DNA of 64,000 nucleotides from Arsukibacterium sp. (GTDB lineage: Bacteria; Pseudomonadota; Gammaproteobacteria; Enterobacterales; Alteromonadaceae): the NCBI RefSeq assembly GCF_018402695.1, contig NZ_JAGYIM010000007.1:62001-126000 (forward strand). The letters are read 5' to 3'. A program made the translations under genes and the position numbers. The notes under the pieces were generated by a model. It was not told the origin of the DNA. It did not search any database and worked only from the letters and a program-made list of their open reading frames with translations. Below, piece after piece: positions 22,699 through 30,163 of this stretch; position 1 is the first letter of the stretch; the number at the start of each line of letters is the position of its first letter.

Positions 22699-22911
22699 GA
22701 TTTATCCTTTTACAGTGGTGGCCCACACCAAGGGTCACTTGATTAAACACATAAGTTCTTATTTCGTGCGCCTTGCGTGGCAGTTGACACCCCTTACCAA
22801 GGGCTGTTTGGTACACAACGTGGTACACGTTTTTGCTTTTAATTTGTGATATACAAATGTAATACAGGCGCCATGATACATGGAAACGATGTTTAATTAT
22901 AGTGCCGGGCT

Positions 22912-23439
22912 TTAGGACTCCGGGTTAAATACACAGCGACAAGCGCTGGCCTCGCCATTTAGCCATACCCCGGGCAGTTGTACCTCTTTTAATAGAATCG
23001 GCGCAATTAAACTATCACTGCCCGAGCACAACGGGCCTGTAGCATAAGGGCCGGCATAAATTAACTGGCCATCGTCAAAAATAAGCACCGCGGGGCTGGC
23101 TGGTAATACGAAACCCGTGGCGACAACGTCAGCCAGTGAGCGCTGGTGCTGCGCCGATACAGGCACCTGATAATCGTCGGCAAATACAGCCATGTGCTCC
23201 TTTGCTCTGCTATTGCAGATACAATCTGGCTGCAGCACATGCACTACCTGAATGCCCGGGTTCTCGTTGACATTAAGCGCCGACAAGCTAAATTCAGCAG
23301 TGATTGAATTCTGCCAGTCGGTATCGCCCGCAAACTGGCCATAATGCTGATTACCAAAATAGAATAATCCTGCACTGGCGACCACTACCCAAACAACAAA
23401 TAGCGGCAGCAGTAACATCACACGCTGTTGATTTGTCAT
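22912..23439 (-). CDS. Membrane-anchored thioredoxin-like protein (DUF6436-like)
   Basis: A 175-aa protein with one N-terminal membrane segment (MLLLPLFVVWVVVASAGLFYF). An extracytoplasmic domain follows: IQVVHVLQPDCICNSRAKEH, then PASPAVLIFDDGQLIYAGPY with a cis-Pro-like Pro before the strand, and CSGSDSLIAPIL. The CxC in place of CxxC and the ASPAVLIFD..G..IYAGPY pattern suggest a thioredoxin fold, which I place with the DUF6436 type from memory. Two C-terminal cysteines (ACRC) are unusual. Function is unknown. It starts 8 nt after the chemoreceptor gene stop on the same strand. Confidence 0.65.
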   Translation of the reverse strand: MTNQQRVMLLLPLFVVWVVVASAGLFYFGNQHYGQFAGDTDWQNSITAEFSLSALNVNENPGIQVVHVLQPDCICNSRAKEHMAVFADDYQVPVSAQHQRSLADVVATGFVLPASPAVLIFDDGQLIYAGPYATGPLCSGSDSLIAPILLKEVQLPGVWLNGEASACRCVFNPES

Positions 23440-23447
23440 CCCGGCAC

Positions 23448-24941
23448 CTAAACGCGGAATTTTGCAGACTCTTTGGTCAGAGCCACCGTTATTTTCTCGA
23501 GACTATCAGCACTTTGTAACACTTTAATGCCTAGCTCATTTTGCTCTGATGTCATTAGATTAAGTTGCTGAACACTTTGCGCAACCTCGTTGCTCGACCC
23601 ACTTTGCTGTTGTAAGGCACTGGCCATGGTTTCGGAGGAATCAGCAACTTGTCTGGCTTGCTCCAGAATAGTTTGCAATAGCTGGCCACTTTGTTCGGCA
23701 TGCTGACGGGTGTCTTCCAGCTGTTCCACGCTACGTTTTACCTCGGTGACGGATTGAGCACTGTTATCAACCAACCGTTCAATCAGCTGTTTAATTTCAT
23801 CTGTCGAGCCCCGGGTGCGCGATGCCAGGGTTCGCACTTCATCAGCAACTACGGCAAACCCGCGGCCTTGCTCTCCCGCTCTGGCAGCTTCTATTGCCGC
23901 GTTAAGTGCCAGCAAGTTTGTTTGCTCGGCAATAGACTGAATAACATCCAGCACTTTACGAATATCTACGGTAGCACTGGCCACATCATTTACCTTGTGG
24001 CCCGTGTCGCTTAACTGGCTAGCCAGTGCCCGGACTGAGCTAATCGTATTGCTTACCGACGTTTTGCCGTCATCTGCCGCCGTCTCTGCCGCTTTGGCAT
24101 ATTGCAGTACCTGCTGCGACAAATTAAATACATCCTGAATACTATGCGACATTTGCTCAGTAGCAGCCGCTATCCGCTCAACTTCGTTCATCTCGTTGCG
24201 CATACTCAGTGCCAGCGCGTCACCCTCGGCCCTTAAGATACCTGACTCCTGATTTAATGTTGCAGTCTGCTGTTCAATAGTGGTCAGCGTTTTGTGCAGG
24301 GTATCAAACACTGCATTAAAGTTATTAATCACCCTTGAGTTTAAATCAGTACAACGATGAGTCAGTTCTACCTTGCCATCGCTGGTTAACAGCTGCTCGG
24401 TGACATCAAACAAACTCTGACCCACACTAGCCTCACGATAACTTTGTCTGGAGATCATAATTAATACTACGGCCTCCACTACCACAAACGCAGCATGCAC
24501 CATAATAATGCCTAACGATAAGCTCTGTGGCGGCACCAAAAATAGGCCGGCTCCCTGCATTTGCAACCACATGAATAACAAGTGATGCACAGCAATCGTG
24601 ACTGCGGCAGCCAGAATGACCAATGAGTCCCGAAAAGCGATTAACAACGCCAGTAATACGAAAATACCGAAATGCATTTCCAGCATGCCAGCAGCCTGGT
24701 GGATATGCAGCGCAGCAAAAAACATGAAACTAACGCCAAAACTCATTCGCGCCAACCGATGATCACCCAACAGCCGGTAGAACACTATGGGTAACAACGC
24801 ACTGGGCAAGCCTATCAAAAGTGCAGGCAGCCAGGTGCTGTGCCAACTGGCCAACACCAGTGCCAAAAAAAACAGCGCGAGATTAGCTACACTCAGAATG
24901 TTATAAGCTTGCACACGAAAACGGGGGGTAACGATAGCCAT
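23448..24941 (-). CDS. Methyl-accepting chemotaxis protein with a multi-pass membrane sensor
   Basis: A 497-aa chemoreceptor. Residues about 10-165 form roughly six membrane segments instead of a periplasmic ligand domain. They include the histidine-containing stretch [18 protein letters not shown] and a second pair in VHHLLFMW. The cytoplasmic part holds a helical adaptor and the conserved hairpin tip ([25 protein letters not shown], about 350-372). No C-terminal CheR-docking pentapeptide is visible. The ATG at 24941 has CGGAG upstream, whereas the longer frame to 25127 runs through the divergent promoter region. The ligand is unknown; the buried His residues might bind a metal, heme or quinone (inference). 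Confidence 0.9.
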   Translation of the reverse strand: MAIVTPRFRVQAYNILSVANLALFFLALVLASWHSTWLPALLIGLPSALLPIVFYRLLGDHRLARMSFGVSFMFFAALHIHQAAGMLEMHFGIFVLLALLIAFRDSLVILAAAVTIAVHHLLFMWLQMQGAGLFLVPPQSLSLGIIMVHAAFVVVEAVVLIMISRQSYREASVGQSLFDVTEQLLTSDGKVELTHRCTDLNSRVINNFNAVFDTLHKTLTTIEQQTATLNQESGILRAEGDALALSMRNEMNEVERIAAATEQMSHSIQDVFNLSQQVLQYAKAAETAADDGKTSVSNTISSVRALASQLSDTGHKVNDVASATVDIRKVLDVIQSIAEQTNLLALNAAIEAARAGEQGRGFAVVADEVRTLASRTRGSTDEIKQLIERLVDNSAQSVTEVKRSVEQLEDTRQHAEQSGQLLQTILEQARQVADSSETMASALQQQSGSSNEVAQSVQQLNLMTSEQNELGIKVLQSADSLEKITVALTKESAKFRV

Positions 24942-25114
24942 GTAAACTCCGGGCAGCATTAGGGGGGCGTTAATATGATAATTAACGTTGCTAGCAACTT
25001 TAGCAATCACTTTAGCTTTAAAAAGTGGTTTACGGCATATACCACAGTTTTCGATCAGTGATCTTTCTGGTTTATCAGCCATACTTAATCGACAGCGGAA
25101 AAGGGAGACAGCCG

Positions 25115-25975
25115 ATGTGGCAGGCAATTGCAGATAATATCAACAGCGAACTGGATACTGACTTCAAAATTGAAGACAAAACTCAGCTAACGGGTGGCGA
25201 TATTAATCTGGCGTTTAAAATCAGCGGCAATGGCCGTGACTTTTTCGTTAAACTTAACCAACGCGAGCAGCTGGAACAATTTGAAACTGAAGCGTTGGGT
25301 TTAAGAACCTTACGCCAACATCATTGTATCCGGGTACCCGACGTGATTTGCTACGGCCAGACCATTGATAAAGCCTTTTTGGTATTGGAATACCTGCCGC
25401 TGGTAAAAGAAAGCGGCACTGGCTGGCAGCAACTGGGCCAGCAACTGGCCCTGCTACATCAGCAACATGAACAGGCGATGTTTGGTTTTGACTGGGATAA
25501 CGCTATCGGCCGCACCCCGCAGCCAAACAAATGGCAAAGTAACTGGAGCAGTTTTTTCTCTGAACAACGCCTGGGCTGGCAACTGCAGTTGTTGTTAGAG
25601 CAAGGCTTTGGTTTTGGCAACATTGACTATCTGGTAGAACAGTGCCGGCAGCGCCTGGCACATCATCAACCAGCACCCAGTTTATTACACGGCGATTTGT
25701 GGCGGGGCAACGTGGGTTTTATAGCCGGCTCACCGGTTATCTACGATCCCGCCTGCTACTATGGTGATCAGGAAACCGATGTTGCTTTCAGCAGCCTGTT
25801 TGGCCGCTTCCCAGAGGCTTTTTATCAAAGCTATCAGCAATTTAATAAATTGCCTGATGGTTTTGAACAACGTAAAGACCTTTATAATTTGTACCATGTA
25901 CTTAATCACGCATATTTGTTTCGTGGCAGTTTTCTGGTACAAGCACAGGAGATGATTAAACAACAATTTTTTTAG
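25115..25975 (+). CDS. Fructosamine kinase family protein (YniA-like)
   Basis: A 286-aa protein, same length as E. coli YniA. Motifs: [10 protein letters not shown] in the ATP-binding lobe, FFVKLNQ with the nucleotide Lys, [13 protein letters not shown] as the catalytic loop (HGDxxxxN), and [17 protein letters not shown] as the metal-binding segment. Family members phosphorylate ketosamines or other sugar-like substrates, repairing glycation damage. The start at ATG 25115 has AAGGGAGA upstream; the open frame to 25025 lies in the intergenic region divergent from the chemoreceptor. It is the first gene of a three-gene run. Confidence 0.9.
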   Translation: MWQAIADNINSELDTDFKIEDKTQLTGGDINLAFKISGNGRDFFVKLNQREQLEQFETEALGLRTLRQHHCIRVPDVICYGQTIDKAFLVLEYLPLVKESGTGWQQLGQQLALLHQQHEQAMFGFDWDNAIGRTPQPNKWQSNWSSFFSEQRLGWQLQLLLEQGFGFGNIDYLVEQCRQRLAHHQPAPSLLHGDLWRGNVGFIAGSPVIYDPACYYGDQETDVAFSSLFGRFPEAFYQSYQQFNKLPDGFEQRKDLYNLYHVLNHAYLFRGSFLVQAQEMIKQQFF

Positions 25976-25984
25976 GAAGCTCCC

Positions 25985-26797
25985 ATGTCGAGTTCAGAGT
26001 CCAATTCAGAGTCGAGTTCAAAGTCCAATTCAGAGGCGAGTTCAGAGTCCAGCTCCGACACCCCGGTGGCACTGGTTACCGGCAGTGCCAAACGTTTAGG
26101 CAAACAAATTATCTGCAAACTGCACCATGCCGGTTACCGGGTCATAATCCATTATTTTCAATCTGAAACTGACGCCAGCAACCTGGCCGACAGCCTGAAC
26201 CGGCAGCGGCCAGCAAGTGCAACAACCCTTAAAGCAAACCTTGTTGATAATCAACAAGTCGAACATCTTGCCAATCAGGCCAGGGCTTGTTTTAACCGGT
26301 TAGACGTACTGGTTAATAATGCCTCAAGCTTTTATCCGACGCCACTTGGCAGCGCCACGCTGGATAACTGGGATGATTTATTTGGCAGTAATGTTAAAGC
26401 ACCTTATTTTCTGAGCAAGGCACTGGCGCCGGTATTAGCAGAGCATAATGGCTGCATTATCAATATGGTCGATATTCATGCTCAGCAGCCATTACAGGAC
26501 CACAGTATTTACTGTATGGCCAAAGCGGCATTATTAATGATGACAAAATCGCTGGCCCGGGAATTAGCGCCTACAATAAGAGTCAATGGTATAGCACCGG
26601 GCGCCATTTTGTGGCCCAGCCAGCAACTGGCAGAGGCGGATAAAGCGGCTATTTTGCAGCAGATACCACTACAGCGAACCGGCACACCGGAAGATATTGC
26701 CAATACGGTGCTGTTTTTGCTGCAATCGCCCTATATCAGCGGCCAGATCATCGCCGTTGATGGTGGCCGCAGCCTGGGGGCAGCCCAAAAAGCCTGA
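25985..26797 (+). CDS. Short-chain dehydrogenase, pteridine-reductase type (FolM-like)
   Basis: A 270-aa SDR. The NADP site is TGSAKRLG (about 32-39), the TGxxxRxG variant typical of pteridine reductases and FolM. NNASSFYPTP, the catalytic Tyr/Lys in SIYCMAKAAL, and VNGIAPGAILWP follow. It probably reduces dihydromonapterin or another pterin (inference). The first 26 residues are a Ser/Glu/Asn-rich tract encoded by three 24-bp tandem repeats (25988-26059) and are not part of the fold. AGGAAG lies upstream of the ATG, and the fructosamine kinase stop is 9 nt before it. Confidence 0.88.
   Translation: MSSSESNSESSSKSNSEASSESSSDTPVALVTGSAKRLGKQIICKLHHAGYRVIIHYFQSETDASNLADSLNRQRPASATTLKANLVDNQQVEHLANQARACFNRLDVLVNNASSFYPTPLGSATLDNWDDLFGSNVKAPYFLSKALAPVLAEHNGCIINMVDIHAQQPLQDHSIYCMAKAALLMMTKSLARELAPTIRVNGIAPGAILWPSQQLAEADKAAILQQIPLQRTGTPEDIANTVLFLLQSPYISGQIIAVDGGRSLGAAQKA
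25988..26059 (+). repeat. Three 24-bp in-frame tandem repeats at the 5' end of the SDR gene
   Basis: Units 25988-26011, 26012-26035 and 26036-26059 differ at a few positions; unit 1 starts TCGAGTTCAGAGTCCAATTC. Each encodes eight residues of the form (S/A)SS(E/K)S(N/S)S(E/D). Being a multiple of three, unit gain or loss keeps the frame. Confidence 0.85.
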
Positions 26798-26812
26798 GCG
26801 AAAGGAGATCTT

Positions 26813-27013
26813 ATGAGCATTTTAACCAAAACCATCAGTTGTCCGTTTTGCGGTCATCCGGTGCATGTTGATGTCGAAGTTACTGACGATGATCAGGATT
26901 ACATTGAAGATTGCAGCAATTGCTGCAATCCCATTCATTTAAAAGTACATAAAGATATTCAGCATCATAGTGTGCAAATTTTTGTCGATGCCGACGACGA
27001 GCAATATTACTAG
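26813..27013 (+). CDS. CPXCG-motif cysteine-rich small protein
   Basis: A 66-aa acidic protein with SCPFCGHPV near the N-terminus and DCSNCCNPIHL in the middle, i.e. two CxxC knuckles of a small zinc ribbon. It matches the CPXCG cysteine-rich family found near FolM-like genes in gammaproteobacteria. Function is unknown. A strong AAGGAG lies 7 nt before the ATG. It ends the fructosamine kinase-SDR run. Confidence 0.88.
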   Translation: MSILTKTISCPFCGHPVHVDVEVTDDDQDYIEDCSNCCNPIHLKVHKDIQHHSVQIFVDADDEQYY

Positions 27014-27037
27014 GGCGTGATTATTAATACGTGCTGG

Positions 27038-27664
27038 TTACTGCTCAGTACCAAAGCGCTGGGCCATTACCCGCTCTACTGTTTTAATAATGGTCAGGGT
27101 TTGCTGGTCCAGTTCAATATTCAGGATATCACCTTCGCGCTTCTCACCCAGGGTGGTAATGGCCAGGGTTTCCGGAATTAAATACAGGTTAAAGCCGCTA
27201 TCTGTCACCTCGCCTACCGTTAAACTGCAACCCTCTACCGCAATAAAGCCCTTGGCCAGAATGTAAGGCAAAAAGCGTTTATCCAGACTGAGCGCCATGC
27301 TGACGTTATGCTGCTCACGCAACAATTTGGTTAAGGTGGCAGTGGTTTGAATGTGGCCAGATACAATATGGCCGCCCAGTTCGCTGCCAAAGGTCAGGGA
27401 GCGTTCCAGATTAACTTTGCTGCCCACCTCCAGTTTACCCAGGTTGGTTTTATCCAGCGTTTCTGCAATTATGTCAAAACTTACCCAGCCAGCAGCACTG
27501 TCAAAGGCTGTTACGGTTAAGCATACGCCGTTAATCGCTATACTGGCGCCCCGCTCCAGCGCCTGTAAATTAGCGGACGGTACGTTTAACGTCAGGCGGC
27601 GCAGCTGCCCTTCGTCGCGAATTTCGCGCACTTGCGCGGTTGTCTGAACTATTCCGGTAAACAT
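27038..27664 (-). CDS. ribE: Riboflavin synthase, alpha subunit
   Basis: A 208-aa protein made of two similar lumazine-binding halves: MFTGIVQTTAQVREI..SIAINGVCLTV and GHIVSGHIQTTATL..FIAVEGCSLTVGEV. It dismutates two 6,7-dimethyl-8-ribityllumazine to riboflavin. GAGG lies 5 nt before the ATG. It is alone on the minus strand, divergent from norM with 56 nt between the starts. No FMN riboswitch is seen in that short space. Confidence 0.96.
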   Translation of the reverse strand: MFTGIVQTTAQVREIRDEGQLRRLTLNVPSANLQALERGASIAINGVCLTVTAFDSAAGWVSFDIIAETLDKTNLGKLEVGSKVNLERSLTFGSELGGHIVSGHIQTTATLTKLLREQHNVSMALSLDKRFLPYILAKGFIAVEGCSLTVGEVTDSGFNLYLIPETLAITTLGEKREGDILNIELDQQTLTIIKTVERVMAQRFGTEQ

Positions 27665-27720
27665 AAAACCTCAATTGTGCTAAATTGCGCGCCATTACTG
27701 GCCAACCCGAACGATGGCGC

Positions 27721-29112
27721 ATGGTACCCTTTTCCCGCTTTGAAGCCAAAACTCTGTTAAAACTGACTGGCCCGATTATGCTGGCCCAGTTAACCCAGAC
27801 CATGATGTATTTTGTCGATACGGTAATGGCCGGCCGTTTCAGTGCCACCGATATGGCGGCGTTAGCGGTAGCCTCTGGCCTGTGGTTACCCGTAGTATTA
27901 ACCTTACAGGGTCTGCTGCTGGCACTTACCCCTATTGTGGCCCAGTACTACGGTAGCAAGCAGACTGAACCTGTCAGTCATTTTACCCTGCAAAGCCTGT
28001 ACCTGGGAATGCTGCTGGCAGGCTTATTATTTATCCTGATGCTGTTCGCCGACATTCCGATTGGCATGCTGAATATGCAGGATGAACTGCGCGATAAAAC
28101 CCTGCAATATCTTTACTATGTCAGCTGGGGACTGTTTCCGGCTGCCGGTTATATTGTTATCCGCAACTTATTTGAAGGCATAGGTAATACCAAAGCCAGT
28201 ATGTGGATCAGTTTTGTCGGAATTCTGGTTAATATTCCGGCTAATTATATTTTTATTTACGGTAAATTAGGCATGCCAGCTTTGGGCGGCGCTGGCTGTG
28301 GCATTGCTACCAGTTTAGTCTTTTTAGCCATGTTTGGCGCGATGTTAGTTTATGGCTGGTACAGCCGTACCACCCGGCCCTATCGCCAGTGGCCCAAGCA
28401 GCTTAGTGCGAACCTGAAAGATATTTGGTACATCGTGTGCCTGGGCACGCCCATTGCCTTTTCTATCTTCTTTGAAGTCACCCTGTTTGCCTGTATTCCG
28501 CTGGCCATAGTACATCTGGGGCCAATAGTGGTTGCCGGCCATCAGGTCGCTAATAACTACAGCGCACTGGTATTTATGCTGCCGCTGAGTTTTGGTCTGG
28601 CTACCACGATTCGGGTTGGCCATTTGGTTGGCCAGCAAAACAATAAAGAACTGAAAAAAGCCATTATCACGGCGCTGTGTATGGCGATAATTATGTCATT
28701 CTTTATTGCCAGCTTTACCTTTTTTATGCGTACGTACGTGGCATCGCTTTACTCTACCAATCCGGCCGTTATTGCCATGGCCAGCTCACTGCTGATTCTG
28801 GCCTGTTTCTACCAGTTATCCGATGCTATTCAGGTGGTGTCAGCCTGTGCCCTGCGTGGCATGAAAATTACCAAGCCGGTGTTTTATATAACCTTGTTTG
28901 CCTATTGGCCAATCGGTTTTGGCCTGGGCGCCGTATTAGGCTTAACTGACTGGCTGGTACAACCTATGGGTGCCCATGGTTTCTGGATAGGTATTATTAT
29001 TGGCCTGAGTACCGCTGCCGTTATGCTGGCACTGATATTACGCAAACATATAAAGAGAATTGATCATGAAATTCAGCAGGCTGCTGAGCATGGTACTAAG
29101 CATAGTCCTTAG
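27721..29112 (+). CDS. norM: MATE-family multidrug efflux protein, NorM-like
   Basis: A 463-aa, twelve-helix MATE transporter. It begins FEAKTLLKLTGPIMLAQLTQTMMYFVDTVMAGRFS, the MATE N-terminal signature with the membrane-facing acid (FVDTVMAG). The second half repeats it in GTPIAFSIFFEVTLFACIPLAIVHLG. It uses a Na+ or H+ gradient to expel cationic drugs. The ATG at 27721 aligns with NorM starts; the frame is open to a TTG at 27685. Pairing with riboflavin synthase, divergently, is common in this group. Its 3' end overlaps the next gene by 47 nt. Confidence 0.92.
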   Translation: MVPFSRFEAKTLLKLTGPIMLAQLTQTMMYFVDTVMAGRFSATDMAALAVASGLWLPVVLTLQGLLLALTPIVAQYYGSKQTEPVSHFTLQSLYLGMLLAGLLFILMLFADIPIGMLNMQDELRDKTLQYLYYVSWGLFPAAGYIVIRNLFEGIGNTKASMWISFVGILVNIPANYIFIYGKLGMPALGGAGCGIATSLVFLAMFGAMLVYGWYSRTTRPYRQWPKQLSANLKDIWYIVCLGTPIAFSIFFEVTLFACIPLAIVHLGPIVVAGHQVANNYSALVFMLPLSFGLATTIRVGHLVGQQNNKELKKAIITALCMAIIMSFFIASFTFFMRTYVASLYSTNPAVIAMASSLLILACFYQLSDAIQVVSACALRGMKITKPVFYITLFAYWPIGFGLGAVLGLTDWLVQPMGAHGFWIGIIIGLSTAAVMLALILRKHIKRIDHEIQQAAEHGTKHSP

Positions 29113-30106
29113 CATAGTGCTGCTGGCCAGTCTTAGTGGCTGCAGCAAACCTGACAGCCAGGCCAAATTAACCGATTATCAACAGCGCCTAACCCGGGTA
29201 TTAGAACTGGATGCGATAACCGTGCAGATTGAGCCAGTGCCTGCGTTGCCGCGGCCAAGCAAGCTGAGGCAACCCCTGCCCGATATCCGGCTTGACTTAC
29301 GTGATGCCTGGGCCAGCCGCGAATGTGGTTTGGATCAGCTAATTGGCGAGCGTAACAGTGGCCTGGGCCGGGTGTTTCAACCCAGTATGCAATTAAATTA
29401 TGAACTACGGCTGCTGGCCCAGTTGCAACGTTGCCAGCAGCAGGACATCAGCCCGGAACTGCAGCAGCAGGTCGCCAGCTGGCTGGCTGAAAAACAGCAA
29501 AGCATCACCGTTGCGCTTAACAACATGCTGCTGGCCGATGATACCCTGGGTCAGCAGTGGCAGGGCAGCAAGCAGCAGTTAATTGCGGCTGAAAGCACTG
29601 GCTTTGTAGAAAGCAGCAGCGCGCTCAACAACCTGCTTGGTTTAACCAAACTCATCAATCAGCAGCAGTGGCAACAAGCTACAGAGGTCGATATTGAGCA
29701 GAGCCTGGCAGCGCTATACCAGCACGATTTTCCGGGGAAACTGCAACACAGCCTGCGCTACAGTGCGGCCTGGTTTAGCCAGCTTAACCCGCAGTTACTG
29801 GCCATAGACCCTGTAAGCTTATGTCCGCGGGGCCAGAACACCGAGCAGCTCAATATTTTAACCACGGTATTTCGTAAATTTTTTATTGGTGATGTGCAGG
29901 CACACTTGGCTGAGCTACGTCGTTTTTATAACGAAAGCTGGCCACTAATTGCCAAGCTATACCGCGACACCCCGCTTTACCCGGCGCTGCAGCAGCGCTA
30001 TCAGCAACCGGCCGAGCAACTGCAGCAGCAATTAATGCTGCACGTGCAGTGGTGGCAGCAATTGAATAAAGTGTGCCCGGCCAATCTTACTCAGAGCCCG
30101 CGTTGA
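29066..30106 (+). CDS. DUF3080-family lipoprotein
   Basis: A 346-aa lipoprotein. The signal peptide holds a repeated LSMVLSIVLSIVLLASLSGC, with lipobox LSGC near residue 25, from a 12-bp imperfect triplication at about 29088-29126. The mature part is Gln-rich and helical: PRPSKLRQPLPDIRLDLRDAW, SRECGLDQLIGERNSGLGRVFQPS, LQRCQQQD. This resembles DUF3080 of Vibrio and Shewanella; function is unknown. The start at ATG 29066 is inside the norM 3' end, with AAAGAGAA upstream, suggesting translational coupling. Confidence 0.8.
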   Translation: MKFSRLLSMVLSIVLSIVLLASLSGCSKPDSQAKLTDYQQRLTRVLELDAITVQIEPVPALPRPSKLRQPLPDIRLDLRDAWASRECGLDQLIGERNSGLGRVFQPSMQLNYELRLLAQLQRCQQQDISPELQQQVASWLAEKQQSITVALNNMLLADDTLGQQWQGSKQQLIAAESTGFVESSSALNNLLGLTKLINQQQWQQATEVDIEQSLAALYQHDFPGKLQHSLRYSAAWFSQLNPQLLAIDPVSLCPRGQNTEQLNILTTVFRKFFIGDVQAHLAELRRFYNESWPLIAKLYRDTPLYPALQQRYQQPAEQLQQQLMLHVQWWQQLNKVCPANLTQSPR

Positions 30107-30163
30107 CAGCGGGCTAAGGCCTGTTAATTGTCGGACTGCTGGTACGGCATATTACGTTTTATA

